Shown in pieces: positions 11,001-19,769 of a DNA stretch of 64,000 nt. The notes beneath the pieces were generated by a model. That model did no database searches. It had not been told where the DNA came from and worked only from the letters and a program-made list of their open reading frames with translations. The stretch is taken from the NCBI GenBank assembly GCA_019119645.1, contig DWWR01000015.1, positions 28,164-92,163 of the forward strand, read 5' to 3'. This DNA comes from Anaerobutyricum faecale. GTDB lineage: Bacteria > Bacillota > Clostridia > Lachnospirales > Lachnospiraceae. The stretch's first letter is position 1. Each line of letters starts with the position of its first letter. The position numbers and the translations under genes were made by a program.

Positions 11001-14000
11001 ATAATTTCCGTCAGGCATACTGCCTTTTTCTGCCTGCCAGCATAGATACTCCTCCTCTGCACCTTTCTCATCTTCTGTTTCTACCTCATAGCTATGAATC
11101 TTCTGCTCTGTTCCGGTCAGCTCATCCGGATTGATGTTTTCAATCGGCACAAGTTTATCATCATCTCCTTTGGAAGCAAAATAAGCATCTGCTCTGGCCA
11201 GAGGAATCCTACCATCTGCTGTGTAAGTGCCGTCTCCTGTTAGTTTCAGGTTTTTCAGCACATAATACTGATTATCTTCCTGCGAACGGTAAATAAATTC
11301 TGGATTCGGGTTGTCCAGTGTATTCTTATATTCCTGATAAGATGCCGTGTTTTCTCCAATAGTAACGGTGATTGTTTTTACAACTTCTTGCGTTTCCTCT
11401 GTCGTAGTTGTCACGGTATAATCCGCATTACCAGTATTCTTTCCATTCTGCAATGCTGTCACCGTTGTTGCAGTATCTGCTTTATTCACAGTTAAAAGAC
11501 GAGCTTCACTGTAAGCATAAGACCTGCTTCCATTCTGAATTTCCGACACAACACACCGATAACGGTTTCCATCCATATCCTTCGTTACATTATTCAAAGT
11601 TAAAGTGCTGGAACCCGTACGGAAATTTTTCCAATTTGTCGTTCCCGCTTCCCGTACCTGCCAGGAATAGGTCAACCCTGTGTCCACACCCTGGGATGGC
11701 GTTGCATTCACCGTAAAAGATGCCGTGTCTCCCGGACACACACTAACGTCCGGACTCATACTATTTATGGTTAGACTTGAACCGCCTCTTAGCGTCGTCC
11801 CTGTCACTAAAGGCGAATACTCCGAAGCAATCCTATCTCCATTTTCATCTATTCCTACGGAACGAATCGCTAACGTATATGAATTACCTGGGTCCAGGTT
11901 TTTATATGTAAAAGTATCTTCACTGCCATCCAAAGTAGCAATCAACGAATATCCACTGTCTGCTACGCTATCCTCAAAATACTGATATATTTCATAATTG
12001 ACCGGACGACGTACGCCGTGATCCCAGCTAATGGTGATGGAGTCCTCTGTCACAGTATCCACCGCAACGTTTTGCGGAAGGCTTGGCGGTTCAACAACAT
12101 GATCAACAAGATATCCCAATACCGGAACATCGGTTCCGCCGATATTAGCGCGCCACGTTCCAAATTTCCATCTGAAAGAATAAGGATATTCCGAAGAAGG
12201 AGGATTTGCTACCGTTCCTGATTTCTCTACATCTTTATATTCAAAGGTAGTGGTACCGCCTCCCCAGCCACCTCCGGCAGATACACCGCCTCCGGCCTCG
12301 GCGACCAAAACATCTCCTTTTACGCCCACTTTCAGTTCAAAACTGTTATTATATGTCTGACTGGAACTACTCTGGCTTCCTGTTGTAATGCGCTGAGTTG
12401 TCGCCGCAGTTGTGGCGCCAGATACACTGCTGTTAAAATTCGCAGCTCCTGTGAAATCCTGCAATCCTGCCGCAGAACTATTGTAAGTACTTGGCTGTCC
12501 CGGCGTAGAACTAAGGACATTGTCACTGATTACTTTATCTTTCATGGAGTCGTCATTTTGGGCCAGAGTATTATATTCATTCAGCTCCATTACACTGTAA
12601 ATCGGATCATCCTGAATCCCCACTGTCATCTTATAGGAAGAACCTCCTCCGGCAGGGTAGACATCATAGTAATACAGAGTAACCGGTGTTCGGTAGAGCA
12701 CCACACTGTCCTCCATAAAACCGCCTTCAAACTGAATGCCATATTCAATGGTTGTCTCTTCTTCATATTCCCATTGCCATTCATGGGTATAGGCCGCTTC
12801 CGTCGTCAACTTCGCCACAAGCCCCAATGGAATCTCCGCACTTAGGAACACACCTGCCTCCGCAGACTTGGTAGATGAAGTACTCTCTCCACTTCCCGTT
12901 GTCTTTCCAAAGGTTGTCGCTCCTGTATTGTCCGGATAGCTGTCTTTTAAATCTTCAAAATATGGAGCAGCCTGCAAAACAGCCAGCACATTCACATTAG
13001 TATAAGTGTATTCCTTTGAAGAATATTTCATCGTATCCGTATCATCATCGGCATCCACAGCAGCCAGCGACACAAACAGATGATCATCGGAATCTTCATG
13101 ATAATGCACATACTGCCAGTGTTTATCATAATAATCTCCCGGCTCTGTAATCTCATTATCTCCCGAACCGGTTGTTTTGGTACCTTTTCCCATGACATTG
13201 AGAACATAGAAGCAGTCGTCCGTTGCCATCTGCTTATAACCTGTTGTGTAATATACTTGTTCAATTCCCAGCGCATTACCATCAAAATTGCCAGCTACCG
13301 CTGTCTCCATCCATGTATTACTAATGATATAACCATCAATTCCATCATCGGATGACTGGTATTTGCTATACACATGATCGTAAACAAATTCACTGGTATC
13401 GTAAAAAAACATGTTTCCTTCCAGAAATACTCCCTCTTTACTGTTACGACCGTCGATTGCCACACAAGTAAGCGCCGGAGGGGCCTGTACCGTATCGCCC
13501 GTATACAATCCATCATCGACAAAATTATTCATATCAACGGTAGAAACCGGTCCCATGCTCATCTTTCCAGTTTTTGTATTATATGCCAGCGTCGTCATGG
13601 CAAAATTTTCTCCATTTAAATCATCGCTGGTAGCACTGGTCGTATAGTAACCGGCAACAACAATCTCCGGAAATCCATTATAATCAATATCTCCCGCTGC
13701 ACAGGAAGCAGTTCTCAAATAAGTAACACCATTATTCATTTTAAAGGAATCACCCCATTGGGTCATCTTATCTCCTGACAATTTAAAAATGGCCAGACTT
13801 GAACTGCGGTCTTTGATACTTTTCGTATCACTGTCATCATGTAAATCAGCAAAAGAGCCCAACACAACCAGCTCATCTTTGCCATCTCTGTCCAAATCTG
13901 CTGCTTCCAGAGACCCCTGCACCATAGCTCGCTCTATTCTGCCGTCATTGGTAAATTTTGAGGAAACATAGGCTCCTTCCATGAAAGTATTATAATAGAT

Positions 14001-14672
14001 ATTTTCCTGTCCTGTTATTTCAGAAAATGTACCATTCGTGTTGGCGTCAAGAATCTTCACATACGGTTCACCTCGTTTAGGTACATAAACCGCAATCTCA
14101 TCAGTTCCGTCACCATCGAAATCTCCTGCCGTCAGATTAAAGAAACTGGTGTACTCCCACTGTTCAATTTTGTCAAACCAATCCAAATCATTTCCACTAA
14201 ATTCCTCAAGTACGAAATCTGAAGATTTCTGTTTTGTCCTAGTGTTATAACTCCAGACTATAATCTCATCTCTTTGCAGCCCGACCATGGCTACCATATA
14301 ATCATGACCGCTGCCTGCAGGATCATACGCCTTGGATACTACAAAATCCGCCGCGCATTCTGAATTTCTGCTTTCAATGGTAACTTGTTTTCCCGAAGAC
14401 AAACCATTGCCTTCCGACGGTTTTACGTCATTCCAGTAGCTTACATTCATAGATTCGTCGGCAGAACGGAATACAAACGGCTCCATTATTGGATTAATGG
14501 CTGTATATCCTTTTCCATACGGATTCGCCCCGTCATTCGCATGAAAGTCCGACGGTGTTTCCGTGTTGAATCCATACTGGTCTGTGGCTGCTTCTGTTTT
14601 CAGGGGATTCTGAAAAAGAATCGGAGCCACCAGACAGCATACGATCAAAATTGCTATCAGTTTTTTCCTCAC
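5010..14672 (-). CDS. Giant secreted FG-GAP / FN3 / Ig-like / InlB-B-repeat protein (3220 aa)
   Basis: The start is GTG 14672, with AGGAG at 14683-14679; the nearby ATG is followed at once by TGA. Residues 1-28 form a signal peptide ending TEA/ATD. Residues ~170-350 contain FG-GAP/VCBS calcium-loop repeats (DFDGDGTDE, DLDRDGKDE, DIDYNGFPE). Residues ~590-860 hold an unusual Ser/Thr- and Gly-patterned beta region. A fibronectin III domain follows at ~865-960, Ig-like domains at ~970-1062 and ~1361-1448, and a long array of divergent InlB-B/Flg_new repeats at ~1670-2940. A paired CxxC segment (TYCKDCG, CSRCGHTY) lies at ~2960-3010, then FN3 (~3030-3130) and a BIg2-like domain to the end. No LPxTG motif is present, so the protein is secreted or held non-covalently. 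Adhesion or host interaction is inferred from architecture. Confidence 0.88.
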   Translation of the reverse strand: MRKKLIAILIVCCLVAPILFQNPLKTEAATDQYGFNTETPSDFHANDGANPYGKGYTAINPIMEPFVFRSADESMNVSYWNDVKPSEGNGLSSGKQVTIESRNSECAADFVVSKAYDPAGSGHDYMVAMVGLQRDEIIVWSYNTRTKQKSSDFVLEEFSGNDLDWFDKIEQWEYTSFFNLTAGDFDGDGTDEIAVYVPKRGEPYVKILDANTNGTFSEITGQENIYYNTFMEGAYVSSKFTNDGRIERAMVQGSLEAADLDRDGKDELVVLGSFADLHDDSDTKSIKDRSSSLAIFKLSGDKMTQWGDSFKMNNGVTYLRTASCAAGDIDYNGFPEIVVAGYYTTSATSDDLNGENFAMTTLAYNTKTGKMSMGPVSTVDMNNFVDDGLYTGDTVQAPPALTCVAIDGRNSKEGVFLEGNMFFYDTSEFVYDHVYSKYQSSDDGIDGYIISNTWMETAVAGNFDGNALGIEQVYYTTGYKQMATDDCFYVLNVMGKGTKTTGSGDNEITEPGDYYDKHWQYVHYHEDSDDHLFVSLAAVDADDDTDTMKYSSKEYTYTNVNVLAVLQAAPYFEDLKDSYPDNTGATTFGKTTGSGESTSSTKSAEAGVFLSAEIPLGLVAKLTTEAAYTHEWQWEYEEETTIEYGIQFEGGFMEDSVVLYRTPVTLYYYDVYPAGGGSSYKMTVGIQDDPIYSVMELNEYNTLAQNDDSMKDKVISDNVLSSTPGQPSTYNSSAAGLQDFTGAANFNSSVSGATTAATTQRITTGSQSSSSQTYNNSFELKVGVKGDVLVAEAGGGVSAGGGWGGGTTTFEYKDVEKSGTVANPPSSEYPYSFRWKFGTWRANIGGTDVPVLGYLVDHVVEPPSLPQNVAVDTVTEDSITISWDHGVRRPVNYEIYQYFEDSVADSGYSLIATLDGSEDTFTYKNLDPGNSYTLAIRSVGIDENGDRIASEYSPLVTGTTLRGGSSLTINSMSPDVSVCPGDTASFTVNATPSQGVDTGLTYSWQVREAGTTNWKNFRTGSSTLTLNNVTKDMDGNRYRCVVSEIQNGSRSYAYSEARLLTVNKADTATTVTALQNGKNTGNADYTVTTTTEETQEVVKTITVTIGENTASYQEYKNTLDNPNPEFIYRSQEDNQYYVLKNLKLTGDGTYTADGRIPLARADAYFASKGDDDKLVPIENINPDELTGTEQKIHSYEVETEDEKGAEEEYLCWQAEKGSMPDGNYEALMLYTKKDSQEDKSYYQIVNGKMTPWTNKDNEYTITALYSSDPGSILKDGVTYQVWQALNNPNLKVYQTTDGNGTVRYYQEVTVPDGDGTTTQMVEIYLIQSDNLTDEDETYTVKPADEAEKVEETQQSVTYTYKDGDAVTLTAEVVSESEGKSVSGQVTFQILNNQTGDVTTVSANVTENTTGKGTATATWTPKTAGDYTITATFSGNSMLNTSSGSATYYAVSGPQSDAGYVIESENSDIVYGDTIDLAVKETEVGEDGNVVLKDLAQGTAVNYHVEYMKDGVLEEKDIPDGSYIPEVPGTHTFTATVVESGKQATKSLNVQKRPITMTAPTKLEISSDAGEEKIPTVDGIKVQYTGYEPDEQTAILPGDRDDFPYSDIVDISSTPELTESSGAGDYITALSYKTKEADEKGNISYTDSVQKFLARYDTTLQKGLYSIAAGVYYANYQAGANGSIYGYFGDNLSLYNSGTTVTEGTKLTFVAYPDENFQVEKWTVSAGGVALKEGEDYTINGNQLVVSAIRKNIEVKVSFTPSSYELAFSAGANGTITAQYMENGEVAETSLTSPEIVPAGKSIRLTAEPEKGYVVKQWNISKAGSESDTQKNEDGSVYSKNTLDIENMNSDVIVSVEFEEEEFYTVNTSVVADSGNPATGSSISVEGLTSDGTAKKGSEVTFKANLAPNSIVREWRVYNADDTSYEVVSGNTPSYVVSNVQNNLHIEILVSEQKTYPIHFEVRDEDNKIVTGENIITASWSDVSLKSGDSYTAYIPVEFETNLPTQYQVASWSLKQGAGGGDGTTVAEGKDATTWTLNSLSNETWVTLHVEKRPTLTYSPTADDENVNGEISCKELDSGAYLDKYRTDEIELTISPDKGYEIDTITVKEGDVEATDETASETITYTKSAIENSADTLLTVIPGSEGFKENVTVEVTFKTIIPCVDVEYSLHDLGDGTYGKMTASVDRLGDEDYKEPAGGEPTPVESGTLTSVYRDSVVTFKVTPDKGYVVGKWSVNGTEVTENIRTDKTANDTFAYTITAEDTTPVRVVAQLEQVGNKLTFGAESVLDKEVAGGTVTAFNNQTQKAFYSGNTLTADSSITFTAQASEGYELTGWKVNDELVANEKGNTFKTTVEADSLTNVKAVFDRVPYTVTWSAEGGTVEVKNTTDDAAVTSGSQVRGGRELTFTATPEKGMEFKGWTVTGAEVTDGQLTASPLTLKLENNVTVKAAFAKKSDCTVTFESNDETMGTVTATAGLETQQAITSGDSVPSNHKVIFTAVPKDGYLVEGWYSSEEEMNKEDGKPIEGTKYEQTEYTLDALEDNTTVYVKFEKIPSYDITIGQDGKGEGSLKVFLNDKEVNLNDGKISAPRHSKVSVTATPKNEYSLFTAWNGEASTSDTYTIEDVTESTSITATFSTAEVVTVCFDIPKGAAETDAEVTVGSGDDYEAYRPVGAVNTGVQVIRGKNVRFSITPPEGKMIDTWTVTYENGSVDPDAGSHGLDNVMMLDNLEKSATVTVTLKDIEAYEIPEAKEYDIDADGSPDYTIGNLVRIPDTLPDAEAGGEDYTNKVRENGDVTLTVTPAEGKWIKDIRLAEEEESGETAILRSNSQTETNILKSTKNEDGSWDVTVSNITRDIKLLVETGNYYTLTIDNAKNGSITARDSAGNAVVNGGRIMEGDSITLTAAPAKHYRLAAWGGDAAEAGTASGNAAEITLKNIESDIRISAEFAMTEHTNTEIRGAKDATCTEDGYTGDTYCKDCGTLVAKGKVIKALGHTYTSKVTQEATTRKAGVITYTCSRCGHTYTESIEALPKPIVPKPLKAGRNKIRLSWNKVKGADGYIIYAETCNTTSKKKEKTVKKVKTVVSANRSTWTHKKLRSNTWYKYQIKAFELVNGKRVVLSTTPILHAVTSGDSRYANPVKVKVQKAKVSVKAGKKKKIKASVVIPQNKICRWHCDKIRYIVEDTKIATVNKKGVIKAKKKGKTVVYAIAQNGVSKKITVTVK

Positions 14673-14867
14673 ATTTTTCTCCTTTCTTTCCTGTACATCT
14701 TATGTCCGGGAATATTTTCTTTTCCAAAAAATCTGCCAAAACGATCCCCGGACAAATTTATTTATTATATTTTATATTTTATCATAGAAAACATTTCCTG
14801 CGGAATGTGTTCAGGCACTATTCGTGTCGTTTAGGGTACAGGAATGTACCTGGTCTCTGTCTCTGAT

Positions 14868-14909
14868 TTTTACAAAAATAAAAAGCATGACCGTTTGTTG
14901 TCATGCTTT
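14868..14909 (-). terminator. Terminator after the LytTR regulator gene
   Basis: On the minus strand AAAGCATGAC and GTCATGCTTT form a perfect 10-bp stem with an 8-nt loop, followed by TTATTTTTG. It separates the regulator from the downstream giant gene, which therefore probably has its own promoter. In that roughly 190-bp gap I see only a TATAAT-like -10 with a weak -35, and a GTCCGGG/CCCGGAC inverted repeat (14704-14710 and 14747-14753). Confidence 0.7.
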
Positions 14910-14941
14910 GTCATTTTTATATCATTATTTCCCCGTGATCA

Positions 14942-15664
14942 TCATTGATGTCGGTTCAGAAATCCGACCAGCTCATGCTGGAAATCTTTATAAAATTTAC
15001 GCCCGATGGGCAGCCAGTCTCCGTCATCCAGATGCAGGCGGGTCTTTTTGATCTCCCGCACGTGCTCCAGGTTGACAATGTAACTGTTATGACAGCGGGC
15101 AAATCTTTCTCTTGGAAGAACTTCTTCCATATAGCGGAGCGAGGATGGGAAGTGAATCTCTCTGTCCCTTTGAAAAATTTTAACACTGTGATTTTCTCCC
15201 GCCTCCATGTATATGATGTCCGGTAACGAGAGCGAAAGCGTCCTGCTTCCTTTTTTTAATACTACCGTCTGCCGGGTATGATTGATCTCCCAGTCCAGAC
15301 ATAAGGCGCTTTCCAGTTTTTCTTTGCTTACCGGCTTCAAAAGAAAATAGATCGGCTGAACCGTATATCCTTCCAGTAAATAATCTTCATATCCTGTCAT
15401 GAAAATAATACTTACCCGGTTATGTCCGGCCCGGAGCTTTTTGGCCAGCTCCATTCCTGTCATTTCATCCATTTCAATATCCAGAATCAGCAGATCGAAT
15501 GCATCTTTTTTCTTGTTTAATACAGCCTCCAGGTCTTTCGCAGAAGAAAAAGAAGAAATGTCATAAGTAATCTTATGGTCTGTCAGGATATCTTCACAGA
15601 AACCGCATACCTCTTCTCTGATCAAAGAACTATCCTCACATATTGCCAAATGATATGGAACCAT
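14942..15664 (-). CDS. LytTR-family response regulator (AgrA/LytR type)
   Basis: The 240-residue protein has an N-terminal receiver domain with the acidic pair at E10/D11, phospho-acceptor D62 in LLILDIEM and Lys in LLKPVS near residue 112. A C-terminal LytTR DNA-binding domain (about 135-235) carries FARCHNSYIVNLEHVREI and the final GRKFYKDF helix. This family controls virulence, surface and bacteriocin genes by binding paired short repeats. AGGAGG lies 8 nt before ATG 15664. No histidine kinase gene adjoins it. It lies directly upstream of two giant surface-protein genes on the same strand, making them plausible but unproven targets. Confidence 0.9.
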   Translation of the reverse strand: MVPYHLAICEDSSLIREEVCGFCEDILTDHKITYDISSFSSAKDLEAVLNKKKDAFDLLILDIEMDEMTGMELAKKLRAGHNRVSIIFMTGYEDYLLEGYTVQPIYFLLKPVSKEKLESALCLDWEINHTRQTVVLKKGSRTLSLSLPDIIYMEAGENHSVKIFQRDREIHFPSSLRYMEEVLPRERFARCHNSYIVNLEHVREIKKTRLHLDDGDWLPIGRKFYKDFQHELVGFLNRHQ

Positions 15665-15690
15665 ATCATCCCCTCCTTCCCACTGGATAC

Positions 15691-15719
15691 ATTATACATT
15701 TTTCTTTTTGTTTCTTCAA
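15691..15719 (-). promoter_or_regulatory. Promoter of the LytTR regulator gene
   Basis: On the minus strand TTGAAG (15719-15714) and a perfect TATAAT (15696-15691) are 17 bp apart, about 25 bp upstream of the start codon. Confidence 0.7.
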
Positions 15720-15791
15720 ATCATTTTTTTGTAACTTTTTTGTAATGTTTTTCTTATTTCTGCAGACTGGAACTGATATTTTTGCGGCATT

Positions 15792-16526
15792 TTATAAACT
15801 GCCTGCCAGATAGTTCCTGATTTCCCTGATCTCCTGTTCCAGCTGTTTTTGCCGCTGCTCCCGTTTTGCGGCATTTTGTTCCGGATTCTTCTGAGATTGG
15901 TTTTTGATCCCTGTCATCTGCTCCAGGATCGTTTTCTTTTTGTCCATTTCTTTCTGAAGATATGTGAGCAGCACCGGATTTCTCTCCCGAAGCAGACAGG
16001 CCCCGTATGTATAGCTGAATGCATCGGGGTAATGCTCCGGCTGTCCGTCAGCCGCCGGAAGGGCCTTTATGACCACATAATATTTTCCGTCTTCTTTTAA
16101 AAACCATTCCTTCTCGATATGATACCCATAGTCATGAAGCAGACGGCGCACTTTGAACCATTCGGACTGGGGCTGGAGAATCAATTCCCTGCCCGCAGAC
16201 AAAAACTGAGATGCTTCCCTCAGGATCCGGCAGATCAATTCTCCTCCCATCCCTGCGATGATGATGGTATCCGCCTCTTCCGGCGACAGCTTTAAAAGAC
16301 CGTCGCTGAGTCTTGTCTCGATCCTGCCAGAGAGCATCTCCTGTTTGATATGTTCCGCCGCCCGGGCCAGGGGGCCTTTGTTGACATCCATGGCGTAGGC
16401 TTTCGGGCATACTCCCTTTTTCACAAGATAAATAGGGATATACCCGTGGTCCGTGCCCACATCGGCAATCCTGTTTCCCGGGGTCACCGCCATGGCGACG
16501 GTCTGTAAACGTTTTGATAATTCCAT
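15792..16526 (-). CDS. trmK: tRNA (adenine(22)-N1)-methyltransferase TrmK
   Basis: The 244-residue protein has the Rossmann methyltransferase motif IADVGTDHGYIPIYLVKKG near residues 19-38 and the AGMGG motif near residue 91, both typical of TrmK. The C-terminal third is a charged coiled coil, also usual in the family. It methylates N1 of A22 in tRNA using S-adenosylmethionine. It follows rpoD on the same strand, a common Firmicutes arrangement. GGAG lies upstream of ATG 16526. The Nif3-family gene that often follows trmK is absent here. Confidence 0.92.
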   Translation of the reverse strand: MELSKRLQTVAMAVTPGNRIADVGTDHGYIPIYLVKKGVCPKAYAMDVNKGPLARAAEHIKQEMLSGRIETRLSDGLLKLSPEEADTIIIAGMGGELICRILREASQFLSAGRELILQPQSEWFKVRRLLHDYGYHIEKEWFLKEDGKYYVVIKALPAADGQPEHYPDAFSYTYGACLLRERNPVLLTYLQKEMDKKKTILEQMTGIKNQSQKNPEQNAAKREQRQKQLEQEIREIRNYLAGSL

Positions 16527-16622
16527 CTCTTTTTCTCCGTATTTAACGTGTATTTCTATAATGCGTCTTGTTGTGATATATCGTTTTATCTTCCTGACAG
16601 GATCTCAAAGGCAGGGATCCTC

Positions 16623-17720
16623 TCACATATCCAGAAAGTCCCGCAGTTTGCGGCTTCTTGTCGGATGGCGGAGCTTCCGGAGAGCCTTTGCCTCAATCTG
16701 ACGGATGCGCTCTCTGGTCACCTGGAAGTCTTTGCCTACTTCCTCCAGAGTATGGGGTTTGCCGTCCAGCAGACCGAAGCGAAGGGAAAGCACCTTCTGT
16801 TCTCTTTCGGAGAGAGTGTCCATCACTTCACAGAGCTGTTCCCGCAGGAGAGAATGGGCGGCCTCCTCCGAAGGGATCGGGATATGCTCGTCCTGAATGA
16901 AATCGCCCAGATGGCTGTCTTCTTCCTCGCCGATGGGCGTCTCCAGGGAGACCGGTTCCTGAGAGATCTTGGAAATCTCCAGGATACGTTCCACCGGCAT
17001 TTCCATGCGGTGAGCCACCTCTTCCGGCGTCGGTTCCCTTCCTTTCTCCTGCAGAAGCGCCCGTCTCGCCCGGTTGACCCGGTTGATGGTCTCCACCATA
17101 TGCACCGGAATCCGGATGGTTCTGGCCTGGTCGGCGATGGCCCGGGTGATGGACTGGCGAATCCACCAGGTAGCGTAGGTGCTGAACTTATAGCCTTTGC
17201 GGTAATCAAACTTGTCCACCGCCTTGATAAGCCCCAGATTGCCTTCCTGGATCAGATCCAGAAACTGCATGCCCCTTCCGGCGTAGCGCTTGGCGATACT
17301 GACAGTGAGACGCAGATTGGCCTCGGAAAGTCTCCGTTTGGCGGATTCATCGCCCTGCTCCATCCGCTTGGCCAGTTCGATTTCTTCCTCCGGTTTCAGC
17401 AGAGGGATCTTTCCGATTTCTTTTAAATACATCCGCACCGGATCTTCCATGGATACATTTTCGGAATCCATCAGATTCAGCGCACTCTCCATCTCCTCCT
17501 CCGGGTCGCTCAGGTCTTCATCCATGCTGTCCGACACGGTGAGCACATCGATATTCCGGGCTTCCAGCATGGAGACAATGCGTTCCAGCTGCACCGGCGT
17601 CAGGGAAACATCCTGAAATGCCTCTCTGATTTCCCGCATTTCCAGCACATTTTTATTTTTTTCCGCTTTCTGAAACAAAATATTCAACTGACTGCCAAAG
17701 GTTTGTTCTTCCCTGTCCAA
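16623..17720 (-). CDS. rpoD: Primary sigma factor RpoD (sigma-A)
   Basis: Sigma-70 regions are present in order: region 1.2 (DPVRMYLKEIGKIPLL), region 2 including FSTYATWWIRQSITRAI for -10 recognition and melting, region 3 (REPTPEEVAHRMEMP) and region 4 with the helix-turn-helix TLEEVGKDFQVTRERIRQIE for -35 contact. I place the start at TTG 17720 because GGAGGG lies 7 nt before it and the family-like N-terminus begins there, giving 365 aa. An in-frame ATG at 17777 adds 19 residues but has no ribosome binding site. The gene lies downstream of dnaG, the usual primase-sigma arrangement. Confidence 0.96.
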   Translation of the reverse strand: MDREEQTFGSQLNILFQKAEKNKNVLEMREIREAFQDVSLTPVQLERIVSMLEARNIDVLTVSDSMDEDLSDPEEEMESALNLMDSENVSMEDPVRMYLKEIGKIPLLKPEEEIELAKRMEQGDESAKRRLSEANLRLTVSIAKRYAGRGMQFLDLIQEGNLGLIKAVDKFDYRKGYKFSTYATWWIRQSITRAIADQARTIRIPVHMVETINRVNRARRALLQEKGREPTPEEVAHRMEMPVERILEISKISQEPVSLETPIGEEEDSHLGDFIQDEHIPIPSEEAAHSLLREQLCEVMDTLSEREQKVLSLRFGLLDGKPHTLEEVGKDFQVTRERIRQIEAKALRKLRHPTRSRKLRDFLDM

Positions 17721-17894
17721 AATACGCCCTCCAATTTCTTTTTTGCCGCGCCATGCCGCCGCGTCGGCACTCTCCATAAGAAATGTGCCAATATACTAAG
17801 TAAAGTCTAACCGTTTTTTTCTGAATTATTCTTTCTTCTGTATACTGCCGGACGTATTGAAAAAGCCTGTCCGCATTTTCTTTCTGTGTAATTT

Positions 17895-19670
17895 TTAATT
17901 TATATGAAGCTGCAGCTTCTGCACCTTGTTTTTCTTTGTCAGAAGCTCCTGCCACCGGACGATATCTCCCGTGTGGACCATTTCATCCTCGATACTTGTC
18001 ATGAGGATCTTCTTCACCACATCGGTGAGCGCCTTATCCCGGTCTTCCGGGGAAGTCTCGTACTTTAGATGGGCGTTAAACAGCGACGCCACCTCTTTTT
18101 GCTCCTCGGCCTCGGTGAACTGGTTAATGATCCGCGCCGGATTCACGGCCTGTCCCTGCTCCAGCTGATCAAAGAGCATGATAGCCACCGAATGGTAGAG
18201 TGGATTCAGAAAATCGTCGGCACTCACATAGGGCCGGACATACGGATATATCTCCGGATGTTCGGTGAGCCAGGTGAGGAGAATCCGCTGAGGCTGGCTG
18301 TGATTCTGCTCCTTCTTCTCCTGTTTCTTCTCCCGGCTTTCCGGTTCTTTTTTGTATTGTTCGTTGGCTTTTTTGTACTGATAATCTATGCCATACCGGT
18401 TCACCAGATCGGTAAGGTCCTTCCGGACGATCATGAAACGATTGGCCGCTGCCTCCAGGTAGGTATTTCTCTCGGCAGGCTCCTCGATCTCTGCCAGCTT
18501 TCTGGCGATGGCCCGGATGAATTCCGTGCGGCTCTCCGGATCTTTCTGATCATACTGCCCGTAGAGCACCAGCATTTCAAACATCCGGCCGGCCTCCGAC
18601 TCATCGAGCCGCTTCCGGTAGCCTTCCGCTCCTTCTTCCTTTATGAGCTCGTCCGGATCTTTGAAGGGCTTCATGGAAAGCACCCGGCCCCTGAGACCGT
18701 TTTCCCGCAGGATCGGAAGCGCCCGCAGGGCCGCCTTCACTCCGGCGCCGTCGCTGTCAAAGGAGAGGATCACCTCATCGGTGTAACGCTTTAACAGCAT
18801 CGCCTGGCTGGACGTAAAGGCGGTGCCCAGAGGAGCCACCGCGTTGGTAAAGCCCGCCTGATGAAGAGAAATCACGTCCATATAGCCCTCACAGAGGATA
18901 ATGGCGTTCTCCCTGGTCCTCTTGGCGTAATTGAGACCGTAGAGATTCCTTCCTTTATCAAATAAAATAGTCTCTCTGGAATTTAAGTATTTGGGCTGGC
19001 CGTCTCCCATGACCCGGCCGCCAAAGCCGATCACCCGCTGGTTCACGTCCATGATGGGAAAAATGACCCGGTTAAAAAACTTGTCATAGCTGCCTTTCAC
19101 CGAATCGATGGTCACCAGAGAAGATTCTTTCATCTGGTAATCGCTGTAACCCTGTTTTTTCAGATACTGGTACAGGTCATCCCGGTAAATGTCCGCATAT
19201 CCCAGGCCGAAATGGTTGATCATCTCGTCGGAAATGCCCCGGTCTTTCAGATAAGCCATGGCGTGCCCGCCCCGGGAACTTTTCAGCAGGTAGTGGAAAT
19301 ATACCGCGGCCTTTTTGTTCATTTCCTTCAAAGTCACTCTGGCATCCGCCTGACGCTTCTCCTCCGGCGTCTGCTCTCCCTGGGGCAGCTCCACTCCGGC
19401 CCGTCTGGCCAGTTCCTGCAATGCTTCCACAAAGGAGAGCCGGTTATATTCCATTAAAAATGTGTACACATTTCCTCCCTGTCCGCAGCCGAAGCAATAA
19501 TACATCTGCTTTTCCCGACTGACAGAAAAGGAAGGCGATTTTTCATTATGAAAAGGGCAAAGTCCAAAGTAGGAGGAGCCCCTTTTTTTCAGGGAAACGT
19601 ATTGGGAAATAATGTCCACGATATCATTTTTTTCCCTGACCTCTTCAATTACATCATCCTCGTATCTCAT
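17895..19670 (-). CDS. dnaG: DNA primase DnaG
   Basis: The 591-residue protein has the CHC2 zinc finger (C38, H41, C59, C62), the RNA-polymerase-like core, a Toprim domain with ILCEGYMDVISL near residue 255 and SFDSDGAG near residue 300, and a C-terminal helicase-interaction region. It synthesises RNA primers for the replication fork. It lies between the sigma-like gene and rpoD, all on the minus strand; the 174-bp gap to rpoD contains no other gene. Confidence 0.97.
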   Translation of the reverse strand: MRYEDDVIEEVREKNDIVDIISQYVSLKKRGSSYFGLCPFHNEKSPSFSVSREKQMYYCFGCGQGGNVYTFLMEYNRLSFVEALQELARRAGVELPQGEQTPEEKRQADARVTLKEMNKKAAVYFHYLLKSSRGGHAMAYLKDRGISDEMINHFGLGYADIYRDDLYQYLKKQGYSDYQMKESSLVTIDSVKGSYDKFFNRVIFPIMDVNQRVIGFGGRVMGDGQPKYLNSRETILFDKGRNLYGLNYAKRTRENAIILCEGYMDVISLHQAGFTNAVAPLGTAFTSSQAMLLKRYTDEVILSFDSDGAGVKAALRALPILRENGLRGRVLSMKPFKDPDELIKEEGAEGYRKRLDESEAGRMFEMLVLYGQYDQKDPESRTEFIRAIARKLAEIEEPAERNTYLEAAANRFMIVRKDLTDLVNRYGIDYQYKKANEQYKKEPESREKKQEKKEQNHSQPQRILLTWLTEHPEIYPYVRPYVSADDFLNPLYHSVAIMLFDQLEQGQAVNPARIINQFTEAEEQKEVASLFNAHLKYETSPEDRDKALTDVVKKILMTSIEDEMVHTGDIVRWQELLTKKNKVQKLQLHIN

Positions 19671-19769
19671 ATTGCCTCTTTCTCATTTCTAATTATATGT
19701 CACAAGCCGTCAAACCATGCACATTTTTTTACTGATTTGCGCAGGAAAGACGATTTTGCGCCGCATCCT

